A DNA stretch of 64,000 bases from Paenibacillus alkalitolerans (GTDB lineage: Bacteria; Bacillota; Bacilli; Paenibacillales; YIM-B00363): contig NZ_JAEMXM010000006.1 of assembly GCF_016482785.1 (NCBI RefSeq), forward strand, positions 194,574 through 258,573. Reading direction: 5' to 3'. Below, one piece after another: positions 1 through 8,588 of this stretch. The translations under genes were made by a program, and so were the position numbers. A model generated the notes under the pieces. It had not been told where the DNA came from. It made no database searches and saw only the letters and a program-made list of their open reading frames with translations. Positions within the stretch are counted from its first letter, which is position 1; every line of letters begins with the position of its first letter.

Positions 1-285
1 AAAACTACCGGGTGACCGTGTCGATCGTCACCGACTCCGACGGCAGGCTTGTCCGCACCCGGGTCGACTCCTGCCGAATGACGCTCATGATAAGGCTGGC
101 TCTCGGTTCCATCCTCATAAGAAACGGTGAGATATAACCCGTTGTCATAACAAAACTCGATTTCCTTGATTTGTCGCTTATGACAAACCGCTTGAATGGA
201 TTGACTGTGCAGATGGAATCGGCCCTTGGTTCGCTTTTGTATCTTAAAATGCTTTTCATTCCCAAAATGGTGTACCTGTAAATAA
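1..285 (-). pseudogene. TnpB-like transposon nuclease remnant, cut by window edge
   Basis: One open frame on the minus strand reads ...KRTKGRFHLHSQSIQAV followed shortly by a stretch ending SAGVDPG. The first part resembles the N-terminal region of TnpB (IS605 OrfB) proteins and GVDPG resembles the entry to the RuvC-I motif. The two would normally lie well over 100 residues apart, so an internal deletion is inferred. The frame overlaps the 3' end of the phosphotransferase remnant and runs off the left edge. Without a search the family call rests on these two motifs only. Confidence 0.4.
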
Positions 286-849
286 AAAGTCTTCCCCATT
301 TGCATACCTGCCAAATTCACGAGACGCAGACTTTTGCACATCCGTCGGTAGCCAGTTGTTCGCGTCAAGCAGACCGAGAGCGTTCATCATCACTATTAGC
401 CGTAAAGCAATAAATAATCCTTCTAATTGTGCCACATAATCATTCGGTAGCGGAAAGTGCTTTCCATACCAATCAATGTATTGCTGTCTGGCATTGGGGT
501 GAATAAAAAAAAATGTGATGGCCAAGTCAGTGAGAAAAAAACCGAATCCACATGCGCCAAAGTCAATGGGATTTGCAACCCCATCTACAAACACGATATT
601 GGGAGGAACGATATCACCGTGCAATACGCCCCAAGTCATCTTATTTTTAGGGAGTGTGTCGAACAGGGCTATCGCTCTCTCCCCAGCGACACTTAATATA
701 TGAACATCATGTTCATCTAAAACTCCTTCCCATACCCGCTGTTTGAGCATGTCCAGAGCGAGCCGTATGCGTGCACTATTAATCGTTGGACGGACAAAAG
801 ATGAAGGGGGCTGCCACTTACTGGCATGATGGTGCAAAGCTGCGGTCAT
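256..849 (-). pseudogene. Aminoglycoside/choline-type phosphotransferase, 5' truncated
   Basis: The frame encodes the C-terminal two thirds of a kinase of the APH fold. The Brenner motif is visible as HGDIVPPNIVF (catalytic Asp and Asn) and is followed by the metal-binding PIDFG segment. Proteins of this family are usually about 300-340 residues; 197 remain and the nucleotide-binding lobe is missing. A stop lies in frame just upstream of the apparent start, while the +1 frame up to about 926 reads ...FEAADRHDPLK and looks like a continuation, so a one-base frameshift is likely as well as loss of the N-terminal lobe. The substrate cannot be named. It sits 3' of a broken kinase fragment, in the degraded edge of the accessory zone. 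Confidence 0.6.
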
Positions 850-906
850 TTCAGCGGATCGTGGCGGTCGGCCGCCTCAAAGATGTTTATTCCGCTCTCG
901 TATCCG

Positions 907-1161
907 TCAAACGTATCGGAGAACCCACTCTTTTATTTGAGATGCAACAATGGTTACATCAGTATCCGTTGTATCAATAGTAGGCATAGGTGGGTTATAG
1001 TCCTTATCGGCAATTTCAAGCAATCTCTTTGCAAAGTTTTTGTGGTCTTGAATCATTTCATCTGACCAATTTCTTCCACGTAAGCGTTTCTCACGAGTTT
1101 CTTCATCACAGTGTAGGTTTAGGTAATACACATGCTTATCTGCGTAGTTCCTTGACGACAA
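907..1161 (-). pseudogene. Nucleoside/nucleotide-kinase-like C-terminal fragment
   Basis: 84 residues containing CDEETREKRLRGRNWSDEM, which resembles the lid and C-terminal helices of small AAA/P-loop kinases. The P-loop half (expected GxxxxGKS) is absent, so this is the 3' part of a gene of roughly 180 codons. Its 5' end lies a few bases from the first arm of the dispersed repeat at 1166-1187, which suggests the gene was cut there. Its last codons overlap the phosphotransferase remnant in another frame. Only a TTG is available as start, so expression is doubtful. Confidence 0.45.
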
Positions 1162-1165
1162 TTTT

Positions 1166-1261
1166 AACTATTCTCCCGTTAGCGGAGAAGGCCACCGATC
1201 CATGCACTCGACAACCTTGCCTTTGTGTTTATTGAGCTCTTGTACCCGTTTGCTTAATAAG
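1166..1261. repeat. Cassette-border repeat, copy A (two arms)
   Basis: Arm 1 at 1166-1187 carries TATTCTCCCGTTAG; arm 2 at 1234-1261 carries CTCTTGTACCCGTTTG. Arm 2 contains the TAA stop codon of the neighbouring acetyltransferase. About 45 bp lie between the arms. The same arms recur at 39.8, 44.8, 59.2, 62 and 63.9 kb, always in this orientation. Confidence 0.55.
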
Positions 1262-1802
1262 CTTCTTTTAAATAATCTGATTTTACCATTCCGTAAAACA
1301 CTAAATCTTCGTAGATCCCCCACTTCAATACATGCTGAGGCAAAGTGCCTTCTTCTTTCATACCGATTTTTCTCATTACTTTATATGACCCAGGATTTTT
1401 TGTCATTGAAGCGGCAAAAAAGCGATTTAAGTCTAAATTTTCAAATCCAAATTGAACGATCCTGCGAGCAGCCTCTGTTGCAAATCCTTGTCCCCAAAAC
1501 GGTTGACCTACCCAGTAAGCAAGTTCAGCACGTTTATGCTTTTGAGATACTCCCATGCTCATATTGCCAATCAATGATCCATCTTCTTTTTTTATCATGG
1601 CAAAGGCATAATTGTCCCCTTTTTCTGAGGATTGACGAACTTTTTCAATCCATTGTTCCGCTGCCCCATCTGGGTAAGGATGAGGAATTGCTAAAGTTGT
1701 ACGTGCTACTTCTTCATTACCAGCTAGTTGTTGAACCATTTTTGCGTCAGATAGCTCAAAAAACCGAAGCAATAAACGAGTTGTTTCAAATTGAAGCGCC
1801 AT
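1254..1802 (-). CDS. GNAT N-acetyltransferase, RimJ/RimL type
   Basis: A 182-residue acetyl-CoA-dependent acetyltransferase of the family that modifies N-termini of ribosomal proteins or small amines. It opens with FETTRLLLRFFELSDA, typical of RimJ/RimL proteins, and has the acetyl-CoA loop in WGQGFATEAARRIVQFGF, followed by LNRFFAA and SYKVMRKIGMKEEGTL, the usual last strand and helix. The start is the ATG preceded by GGAGGTCAAAAC; an upstream ATGATG lacks a ribosome binding site and overlaps the previous gene. It lies 23 bp after the T-box-controlled acetyltransferase and probably shares its transcript. Its stop codon is inside a repeat arm. The substrate is unknown. Confidence 0.85.
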   Translation of the reverse strand: MALQFETTRLLLRFFELSDAKMVQQLAGNEEVARTTLAIPHPYPDGAAEQWIEKVRQSSEKGDNYAFAMIKKEDGSLIGNMSMGVSQKHKRAELAYWVGQPFWGQGFATEAARRIVQFGFENLDLNRFFAASMTKNPGSYKVMRKIGMKEEGTLPQHVLKWGIYEDLVFYGMVKSDYLKEAY

Positions 1803-1825
1803 GTTTTGACCTCCATTTAAAGTCA

Positions 1826-2635
1826 TCATGAAAATCTGATGTCAGCGATTTTACCGGCTTCCACAAAACCTATGTTTTTGTAGATCTTATTTGAATTCGG
1901 ATTTTTTAAATCTGCATACAACATTGGAACCAAGCCATTTTGGCCTAATATCAAACATAATTCAACTACTAATGCACTTGCATACCCCTTCTTACGTAAA
2001 AATAGTGGGGTAAATACAGCATTTATTCGTCCGTGTCTTGGAGATCGATGCGCAATATTAGCCATCGAGACAGGAACCCCATCTACTAACCACAGATATA
2101 AATTACCTGTTTCAACAGCATTCTCTGCAGCTGATCTTTTACTTGTCCGATCAACTGAGACTCCATATGCTCCTTCAGAAAATCCAGCCATAAACTGAGC
2201 GACTGTCTCAACGTCCTGTTTCATGGCTTGATGTACCTCTCCTCTAACATTCAATGGCTTATTGACTTTAGGACAAAAATAAGATTCCATTGTCATGTAA
2301 GTCTGATACTTAAGATGTTTTACCTTTGAGTATTCCTCTGCAAAGTTTTCTACCGTATGAGGCTCCCCGGATACTCCAGGTAAAGTATGGTCTTTTAAAT
2401 GTTCGACTAACTGCAGAATCATGAATTTCTTTTGATCACTGGTTACATCCCTTGAAATCCATAACCAGCCATTGTGTCCTTGTGATTGAGCAAAGATCAT
2501 TCTCCCATCAGGTGTTTTGAGACATGTTGAACTTTCTGATTCTGTAATACGATGTACCAAATTGTACTGAACTTCATCACTCATGAACTGACGCTGTCCT
2601 AAAGCAATATCGTTCTGAACAAGGTTTTCAAACAT
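1826..2635 (-). CDS. GNAT acetyltransferase under T-box control
   Basis: 269 residues. The C-terminal half (about 130-265) is a GNAT fold: the acetyl-CoA loop is in LRKKGYASALVVEL and the last strand in NSNKIYKNIGFVEAGKI. The N-terminal half is a degenerate GNAT-like domain, as in two-domain acetyltransferases acting on amino acids or small amines. The start is the ATG after GAGGGAAAGT; a longer frame would begin inside the leader terminator. The gene is preceded by a T-box riboswitch, so its expression should rise when one tRNA is uncharged, which points to an amino-acid-linked substrate. It is followed after 23 bp by a second acetyltransferase. Confidence 0.8.
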   Translation of the reverse strand: MFENLVQNDIALGQRQFMSDEVQYNLVHRITESESSTCLKTPDGRMIFAQSQGHNGWLWISRDVTSDQKKFMILQLVEHLKDHTLPGVSGEPHTVENFAEEYSKVKHLKYQTYMTMESYFCPKVNKPLNVRGEVHQAMKQDVETVAQFMAGFSEGAYGVSVDRTSKRSAAENAVETGNLYLWLVDGVPVSMANIAHRSPRHGRINAVFTPLFLRKKGYASALVVELCLILGQNGLVPMLYADLKNPNSNKIYKNIGFVEAGKIADIRFS

Positions 2636-2664
2636 ACTTTCCCTCCTCAAATAAGTGTCTGAAC

Positions 2665-2935
2665 GCAAAAAACTCCGTCCCACTTGGGACGGAGTTGCTC
2701 CGCGTTACCACCCTGGTTGGTGTAGAAAAAATACACCCTCCTTTGCCATCATCCATCAATGATGCTCCTTTGTAACGGTAGGATTCCGGGTCCGCTTACT
2801 TTAGTTTCGGAGACCTGCTCTGAGGTGATTTTTCGAATCCCGTTACTGACTGCTTCGCACCGATCAGCAGCTCTCTGTACAGTACACTGAGATCTAATTG
2901 TCCTCTTCGTAGCATTTTCACATAAATTTTCCTCC
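2665..2935 (-). promoter_or_regulatory. T-box riboswitch leader with terminator
   Basis: On the minus strand the leader contains a Stem I with AGAGAGC and GGTGCGAA segments, the T-box sequence AGGGTGGTAACGCGG at 2700-2714, and an intrinsic terminator (11-bp stem 2671-2681/2686-2696, then TTTTTT). The codon before the conserved ACC of the specifier loop is ATC at 2827-2829, pointing to isoleucine; this assignment is less certain than the riboswitch itself. It controls the downstream acetyltransferase. Confidence 0.88.
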
Positions 2936-2964
2936 AGTCTATAATTTTTAGAATTTTCCGTCAA
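2936..2964 (-). promoter_or_regulatory. SigA-type promoter of the T-box operon
   Basis: TTGACG (2959-2964), a 17-bp spacer and TAGACT (2936-2941), placed just upstream of the first paired region of the T-box leader. Confidence 0.55.
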
Positions 2965-2985
2965 GAGTTAACTGTGAATAATTGT

Positions 2986-3008
2986 CACTAAAGTACCCGT
3001 TAGTTCAA
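2986..3008. repeat. Cassette-border repeat arm B
   Basis: Single arm with AAGTACCCGTTAGTTCAA, between the promoter of the T-box operon and the 3' end of the AraC gene. Same orientation as the other copies. Confidence 0.4.
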
Positions 3009-3052
3009 TCCGTCCTGGTAACCGATATTGAGTTACTCCTTGTTCCTTGCAC

Positions 3053-3973
3053 CTATGAAACGGACTCCCCGGTAAGCAGCGCATCACGAAAACGCCGGAT
3101 GTCTCGGACCGGGGGCAGACCAAACATACGGGCATATTCGCGACTAAAATGTGAGGGACTTTCGTAGCCGACTTGAAACGCAGCCTCGGCCGCTTCTATC
3201 GTTTCGGTGAGGAGCAGCCGGCGCGCCTCTTGCAGCCTGATCTGTTTTTGGTATTGTATCGGGCTCAATCCCGTTACTTCCTTGAAGTAATTATACAAGG
3301 ACGAGGCACTCATGCGAGCCTCCTTTGCTAATTCATCAACATGCAGAGGCAATGCGAAGTCGCGGTTAAGCCGCTCAATCACCTTTGCGATCCGCTGTGC
3401 ATGGCTGCCGATTAATCCAAACTGCTTAAGGGCAGCATTTTGTTCATCCTGAAGAACCCGGTAAATGATCTCGCGGATTGCATAAGGCGCAAGCACCGGA
3501 ATGTCTTGCGGCGCCTCCAGCAACTTGACAAGTCGCAGCACGGCATCGTGAAGCGTGCCGTTCATTCGGCTTATCACCAGGCCGCGTCCGGATTCGCGTT
3601 TGGTTCTTACGGCGTGTTCGGATGCTTGAATGACATCGAGAATCTGGTTCATATCAAATTTTAATTGAAGGCTTAAATACGGCGCCTCCTGCGAAGCCTC
3701 CACGACTTGCCCTGTAATCGGCAAATGCACGGATGCTGTTAGATAGCTGTCTGGATCGTACTGGTAACTCTCTTGCCCCATCATGACAACCTTTGAGCCC
3801 TGCGAGACGATACAAAGAGAGGGCTCATAGACGGAATAGACCGGTTCGGATATCCGGGACGCGCGAATAAAGCGCAAGGCGGGAATCGCCGTCTCATGTA
3901 TACCGTCCTGTTTCGCGAATCGCTCAATCACCTGCACCAATTCTCCCCTCCGCTTTACGGACCTTTCATCCAT
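3053..3973 (-). CDS. AraC-family regulator with AraC_N cupin domain
   Basis: 306 residues. Residues 20-180 form the AraC-type N-terminal ligand domain (EPVYSVYEPSLCIVSQGSK is characteristic of the YqhC-like subgroup), and the last 100 residues contain two helix-turn-helix units (PLHVDELAKEARMSASSLYN and AEAAFQVGYESPSHFSREYA). The start chosen is the ATG preceded by GGAGGCGAGAAGA; a longer frame to 4039 has no ribosome binding site. In this subgroup the regulator usually controls an adjacent oxidoreductase, which fits the divergent lipoprotein-SDR gene pair immediately to the right. Confidence 0.85.
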   Translation of the reverse strand: MDERSVKRRGELVQVIERFAKQDGIHETAIPALRFIRASRISEPVYSVYEPSLCIVSQGSKVVMMGQESYQYDPDSYLTASVHLPITGQVVEASQEAPYLSLQLKFDMNQILDVIQASEHAVRTKRESGRGLVISRMNGTLHDAVLRLVKLLEAPQDIPVLAPYAIREIIYRVLQDEQNAALKQFGLIGSHAQRIAKVIERLNRDFALPLHVDELAKEARMSASSLYNYFKEVTGLSPIQYQKQIRLQEARRLLLTETIEAAEAAFQVGYESPSHFSREYARMFGLPPVRDIRRFRDALLTGESVS

Positions 3974-4124
3974 TCTTCTCGCCTCCCAGTTTTTCGATCT
4001 CATTACCTTAACAATATGATCTTTTGGAGGATTAGGCAATAGCAGCGTATCATCCGGCTACCGTCTTGCCTTCGAGCGGCGCCATAATTGATTTGTATCT
4101 AGCGGTCAGTCTGGAGGTGACGAC

Positions 4125-4487
4125 ATGCCAATCAAAATCCTGCTTCTTGTCATACTGCTTAGCACCATGACACTGCAGTCCTGTCAAGATGAGCCGTTAA
4201 TCCGAGATTCGAACGCGAAAGGAGAAGGTAAGATGAACAACAGAAACGAAGATCCGCATCCCTATGTCGGCATGTGGGTGACGAAAGATGGTTATATCCG
4301 GCATGAGCTGCTGCCGAACGGTCGATACGACGAAGCACGCGGCAATCGCAAGAGCGCCTATCAGGGCTATTATACTATCGAAGGCGATCATATCGAATAT
4401 GTGGATGACACGGGGTTCACGGCCGACGGCGATTTTCGGGACGGGGTACTCTACCATGCGGGCATGGTGCTCTATCGGGAAGAGTAG
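4125..4487 (+). CDS. Atu4866-domain lipoprotein
   Basis: A 120-residue predicted lipoprotein. Residues 1-20 are a signal peptide ending in the lipobox TLQSC. The mature part carries the compact Atu4866-type beta domain (YVGMWVTKDGYIRHELLPNG ... DDTGFTADGDFRDGVLYHAG), whose function is unknown; it often occurs next to SDR oxidoreductases and AraC regulators, as here. A GGAGGTGACGAC ribosome binding site precedes the ATG. It is 65 bp from the SDR gene and probably co-transcribed. Confidence 0.75.
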   Translation: MPIKILLLVILLSTMTLQSCQDEPLIRDSNAKGEGKMNNRNEDPHPYVGMWVTKDGYIRHELLPNGRYDEARGNRKSAYQGYYTIEGDHIEYVDDTGFTADGDFRDGVLYHAGMVLYREE

Positions 4488-4552
4488 CGGCGCGGCAACT
4501 TTTTACTGTGTATCAATGGAGTCTGTTATGTGAAAAAAAAAGGAGATGTACA

Positions 4553-5290
4553 ATGTCTGCTATTAACGGAAAAGTTGTTGTCATTACGGGAGCAAGCAGC
4601 GGGATAGGTGAAGCGACGGCGCGGTTACTCGCAAGCCAAGGCGCTCATGTCGTCATTGGCGCCAGACGCTTGGAGAGACTGGAAGCTCTGGCATCCGCCA
4701 TTCGTGCAGAAGGCGGTTCGGCGGAGTATCAACAGTTGGACGTGACGGTACTTGATCAGATGGAGGCGATCATCCGCTTGGCGCAGGGCAGGTTTGGACG
4801 TCTCGATGTAGTACTAAGCAATGCTGGCGTGATGCCGCTCTCGCCCTTGGAAGCCTTGAAGATCGATGAATGGAACCGCATGATCGACGTCAATATCCGC
4901 GGTGTTCTACATGGCATTGCCGCTGGGCTTCCCCTCATGAAAGAACAAGGATTCGGCCACTTTATCAACGTGGCTTCCATCGGTGCCTATGCGGTGTCTC
5001 CGACAGCGGCGGTATACTGCGCTACCAAATACGCCGTTCGAGCGATCACCGAAGGTTTGCGGCAAGAGGCTGGGCGCGATATCCGCGTGACGCTCGTTTC
5101 GCCGGGCGTGACAGAGTCCGAGCTCGCTGAAAGCATCACTGACGACAAGGCTAGGCAACTGATGAAAGAGTATCGGCGTGATGCTATTCCGGCGTCCGCC
5201 ATAGCCCGTGCGATAGCTTATGCCATTGAGCAGCCGGCCGACGTCGATGTGAATGAACTCGTTGTCAGACCTACGGCTCAGCTGGCTTGA
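4553..5290 (+). CDS. Short-chain dehydrogenase/reductase
   Basis: A 245-residue classical SDR using NAD(P)H. The cofactor motif TGASSGIG starts at residue 12, the NAG motif is in VLSNAGVMP, the catalytic Ser is in INVASIGAYAV and the YxxxK pair is YCATKYAV. Arg residues after the first strand (GARRLER) favour NADP. The start is set by AAGGAGATGTACA before the ATG; in-frame codons upstream lack a site. The protein lacks membrane segments. It forms a likely two-gene unit with the upstream lipoprotein, opposite the AraC gene. The substrate is not evident. Confidence 0.9.
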   Translation: MSAINGKVVVITGASSGIGEATARLLASQGAHVVIGARRLERLEALASAIRAEGGSAEYQQLDVTVLDQMEAIIRLAQGRFGRLDVVLSNAGVMPLSPLEALKIDEWNRMIDVNIRGVLHGIAAGLPLMKEQGFGHFINVASIGAYAVSPTAAVYCATKYAVRAITEGLRQEAGRDIRVTLVSPGVTESELAESITDDKARQLMKEYRRDAIPASAIARAIAYAIEQPADVDVNELVVRPTAQLA

Positions 5291-5370
5291 GGCGTACGAA
5301 CGTTAGGAATATATTTCATATTCATTGAGTTACTTTTATTGATACCATCTAGTGAAAATGATCAATGAAC

Positions 5371-5410
5371 AAAGGCAGCCGGCCAGATTGAGGAATGACC
5401 GGCTGCCTTT
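5371..5410 (+). terminator. Rho-independent terminator after the SDR gene
   Basis: A 12-bp perfect stem, AAAGGCAGCCGG with CCGGCTGCCTTT, around a 16-base loop; the 3' arm itself ends in TTT. It lies 80 bp after the SDR stop codon. Confidence 0.75.
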
Positions 5411-5525
5411 GTGTCAGCTTACATCGATTGAAACCAAGGAAAACTTAGTAATAAAATACCCGTGGAGACTACGTTATCCTGCGGCCGCCCGATTAATTTT
5501 CGCGGCGACCTCATGTGTGTTTTCT

Positions 5526-5551
5526 GCGCTATTGTACCCGATAGCGTAACG
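5526..5551. repeat. Possible diverged cassette-border repeat arm
   Basis: GCGCTATTGTACCCGATAGC resembles the repeat arm (TATTCTGCCCGTTAG) and sits 5 bp beyond the stop codon of the VOC gene, the position seen at other cassette borders. Similarity is partial. Confidence 0.3.
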
Positions 5552-5555
5552 AAAC

Positions 5556-5969
5556 TCACTGTGCATCGTTTTCCTTTTCATGTACAAACCCATGAATGCG
5601 AATTTGATTGCCTTCCAAATCCCATAAATAAAATTCATGATATATCCATGCTGGATTTTCTATTTCCCCGACTTTAACTCCTTTTTCAATCAAGTAACGG
5701 TGCGTCTGAAAGATGTCGTCACTCTGAAAGTCGAGCATAACACTTCTCGGCAGTTCATTTTTCTCATCCCCCATAAACAAGTCGCTTAGTGCCAGCCTCG
5801 TATTTTCATTAATTGGAAAGAAGTAGGCGAGTCCAATATTGTCTGAGGACTCAATTCCGAATATGTCCGAATACCATTCCACTGCTTTCGGTAAGTCTTT
5901 AACATACTGCCAAAGTGTTACTTTTCCGTTAATTGGTGAATTGGCGGTCAAAATATCGGTTTGAGTCAC
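5556..5969 (-). CDS. VOC-superfamily (glyoxalase-like) protein
   Basis: 137 residues with the paired beta-alpha-beta-beta-beta modules of the vicinal-oxygen-chelate fold: VTLWQYVKDLPKAVEWYSDI in the first module and HRYLIEKGVKVGEIENPAWIYHEFYLWDLEGNQIRI in two pieces of the second. Glu in LEGNQIRI is the usual metal ligand position. The start is a GTG after AGGAGGAGACAAAC; a longer open frame to 6131 lacks such a site and is probably not translated. The role could be glyoxalase-like detoxification or antibiotic binding; the sequence does not decide. It lies between two copies of the dispersed repeat like a single-gene cassette. Confidence 0.75.
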   Translation of the reverse strand: MTQTDILTANSPINGKVTLWQYVKDLPKAVEWYSDIFGIESSDNIGLAYFFPINENTRLALSDLFMGDEKNELPRSVMLDFQSDDIFQTHRYLIEKGVKVGEIENPAWIYHEFYLWDLEGNQIRIHGFVHEKENDAQ

Positions 5970-6138
5970 GTTTGTCTCCTCCTGATTTATAGAGTTTAGC
6001 TCACTATGTATTACCTTTAACGCATTAGGGACATTTTTCGGCCTGTACCCATCAAAATTCTTTCCATCATTTATTTTTTTTGCACTTTGATTCAAGAACT
6101 CACCTCCTATACAGGAAAGTATACCATCCATTAAAACG

Positions 6139-6231
6139 CCCCATATATGTCTTTTTTTATCAAATTCTACTGCCCGTTAGCAGAGCGAGACGACCGGAGC
6201 TTCAATAACCTGTTCGTATTCATATATGGGG
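6139..6231. repeat. Cassette-border repeat arm C inside an inverted repeat
   Basis: The arm ATTCTACTGCCCGTTAGCAG (from 6164) is enclosed by a perfect 11-bp inverted repeat, CCCCATATATG at 6139-6149 and CATATATGGGG at 6221-6231. It lies upstream of the VOC gene. Confidence 0.5.
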
Positions 6232-6811
6232 TTTATTGCTTTACCAGCTTCTACATCTTCCTCAATATAATGATTGACAACTCTCGTGGTATGATGACGA
6301 ATTTCTGCTGTAAAGCCATTTCCGCGCCAATACTAAAAATAGTCCTCTTCAATCAATGCTCTTTCAATGTACTCAAGAAATAGTATGACATCAATCTCAA
6401 AAGGCATCTCTATTTCTAAAAACGAATCAACGACTCCTAGGTACTGTATAAACAAGATTGTAGTCGCCGGAATAGTTTGCTGATCCCTTGTATTACAAAA
6501 AAACAAAGCTTGCCGACTAATGGCAAGCTTTTGATTCTAAATAAAGCTTATGGCAAACATATGTGTCAGTCCAAGTCATTGGCGATGATAATTTTGCCTA
6601 AATACCTGTTATTTCGGGCAATCTTATGACTCAAGAGCTGGCAACATTATGGAAAAAGTCACAAAAGAAGTAACCTGAGTGACGGACAGAGCGGGAGAAC
6701 GAAAGCTTAGAAGAGAACTGGTTGAAAGAGTTGAGTGCCTATGAAAATCGCCCTTGACCGGCTAATCCGGAAGCACCAAAACCCCGTTACGGATTCGTTT
6801 GACGAAACGGT
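6232..6811. other. Gene-free stretch between VOC gene and phn operon end
   Basis: No convincing gene on either strand. It holds a minus-strand terminator (6494-6531). Around 6677-6705 CTGAGTGACGGACAGAGCGG weakly resembles the palindromic arms of the repeats at 18.9 and 30.85 kb, in the opposite orientation. Confidence 0.5.
6494..6531 (-). terminator. Rho-independent terminator, minus strand
   Basis: Stem AAAGCTTGCC (6505-6514) with GGCAAGCTTT (6522-6531); on the minus strand it is followed by TTTGTTTTTTT. It lies beyond the last gene of the phn transcript and is its probable end. Confidence 0.65.
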
Positions 6812-7604
6812 TCACCGATGTTCACATCCTTGTTCCAATTGAACGGGGGCCGGACCGATCACAGAACCGAACAGCACAAGGTCCTTCTGCATACGGGATT
6901 CTACCAGCAGACTTAATGTTGATGTAAACACGCCTTGATGTACGGCCGCAAAGAAAATACCGCTTATACAAATTGCCAACAGTCCCCGGTTCCATTTCCT
7001 TCTAAGACTTTGTTTTACGCCGTGCGGAAAATCGGAGACTGAGGCGGAAACGGCAATATGAGGCAAGCTTCGGAAATGAAACGGAAGAACAACCAGCATG
7101 ACGAGACCAAGTGTAACCGATATCGTTCGAAATCCGAACGCTTCCGCCAAAATGCTGCCGCCCAACATTCCGAACATGCTGCCGAGCCGGAACCAGCCGT
7201 TGTATCCCGATCCACTTTCCGCGGTTTGACGATTCGGTCAACTCCGAAATTGCAAGCATCCCGCCAAGCCGGAACAAAGCCCAAGCGATACCCCACAAGC
7301 CTCGAAGCACAAGCCAAACGGCGAATCCGTTTACGAATCCGTACCCGATCGTGGCTCCGACAGCCAATATACAAGCAATAAGCAGCGACGCTCTGATTTG
7401 CAGCTTCCGAATTAATAAGGCTGTCAAAGGCCCGAGCGGCAGACGAACCAGCCGATTGAACGCCAACACCGCACCGACCTGCCATAAGGAATCCAATCCG
7501 GCCTCCCGGTAATGAAGCGGCAACACGATATACAGCATTGAATCGCCGATTAAACTTACTGCCGTCGCCAAGGAGATGACTCGAACCGAGCGGCCGGTCT
7601 GCAT
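6812..7604 (-). pseudogene. MFS transporter, frameshifted and 3' truncated
   Basis: The first 130 codons encode the N-terminal helices of a major facilitator protein (RVISLATAVSLIGDSMLYIV ... LIRKLQIRASLL ... LRGLWGIAWALFRLGG). Near 7190 the reading frame changes: SSNRGKWIG continues in the next frame as YNGWFRLGSMFGMLGGSI, so one or two bases are missing. The second piece ends after helix 7 with unrelated residues, so the C-terminal half is lost. The gene overlaps the TIM-barrel gene by about 49 bp and is the last gene of the phn transcript, suggesting a former uptake or efflux role there. Confidence 0.75.
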
Positions 7605-8572
7605 AGGTTACTTCCTGTCAACGAAACCGACGGCGTTCCGAAGCTTCCGCCTGAGTGCCTCTGCGTGCGATTAAGCAGCGTATGCCATTGAGGCTCGTAC
7701 ATTTCCCGGATTTCATGCACCATATACCCGTCAACCGCGCCGCCAAGCCACCGGGCGATTTCCGTCATCGGGACCGCCCCGTCTCCGATCGGCATATGCA
7801 TGTCGCCGCGGCCCAGCGTATATAACTCATATTGATTTTTTTCGGTGGAAAAACACGGTCTTCCAAAATTATCGTGAACGTGCAAATGAACGACATACGG
7901 ACGTATCGCATCGACTTCCGCCTGCAGATCGAGTTGATACATGTTCGACGCCAAGAAGGCATGCCCCGTGTCGAGCGTAATCCCGACGTTCGGATGGTTG
8001 ATATGTCGCACTTGCTCCGCTAACACGCTGGGAATAACGGAATAGCAATAATCCGGACAATCCAGGTACGGCCGCATATTCTCCATTCCGATCCGTACGT
8101 TTAACCCGGTTGCCATTTCCCCTGCGTACTGCAGAAAAGAACGCTCTTCCGATAACAGCAGCTGCTTCTCTCTATCGTTATATAACGGCCACTGATCTTT
8201 ATATAAAAAATGCTCCTCGCCTATGTACCGTCCTACATGATAAACCATCGTCGCCGCTTCCAACGCGCCGGATATCTCCAACGACGCAATGAAGCATTTG
8301 CGGTCGATTTCACGATCTGCGGAACGGAACAAGTTAATGTCGAACGGAGCGTGGGTCGTATACCGCAGCGAATATTGTTTCAAAACCTCGGCGTATGCGT
8401 TCAGGCGATGCCCGTCGATCTCGCCGTTGCGGATGATTTTCATACCTTGGATCGGCAGCTCGACGCTATCGAAACCGATTTCCTCGGCTTTCTCCAGTTT
8501 TTTCTTAAGAAGCTCGATATTGCCCACCGATTCGTTGGAGACGAGACTGATTCCTATCCCTCTGGATTGCAT
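7556..8572 (-). CDS. TIM-barrel sugar phosphate isomerase/epimerase-like protein
   Basis: 338 residues of the xylose-isomerase-like/AP-endonuclease-2 TIM-barrel family. Typical metal-site strands are visible: ENMRPYLDCPDYC (Glu), GITLDTGHAF (Asp, His), VHLHVHDNFG (His, Asp) and MVHEIREMY (Glu). The start is the ATG preceded by GAAGGAGTGGTATGC, 17 bp after phnM. The last 35 residues are Ser/Arg-rich and run into the MFS gene, so the natural C-terminus may have been altered by decay of that gene. As part of the C-P lyase transcript it may act on a ribose phosphate or on the carbon skeleton of a phosphonate; this is inference. Confidence 0.75.
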   Translation of the reverse strand: MQSRGIGISLVSNESVGNIELLKKKLEKAEEIGFDSVELPIQGMKIIRNGEIDGHRLNAYAEVLKQYSLRYTTHAPFDINLFRSADREIDRKCFIASLEISGALEAATMVYHVGRYIGEEHFLYKDQWPLYNDREKQLLLSEERSFLQYAGEMATGLNVRIGMENMRPYLDCPDYCYSVIPSVLAEQVRHINHPNVGITLDTGHAFLASNMYQLDLQAEVDAIRPYVVHLHVHDNFGRPCFSTEKNQYELYTLGRGDMHMPIGDGAVPMTEIARWLGGAVDGYMVHEIREMYEPQWHTLLNRTQRHSGGSFGTPSVSLTGSNLCRPAARFESSPWRRQ

Positions 8573-8588
8573 GCATACCACTCCTTCG

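Noticed and set aside
5..265. An 86-codon open frame on the minus strand as a gene
   Set aside because: Its residues look random, while another frame of the same stretch reads as TnpB; treated as a shadow.
6147..6383. A 78-codon plus-strand frame as a gene
   Set aside because: No ribosome binding site, unlikely composition, and it runs across repeat copy C and its inverted repeat.
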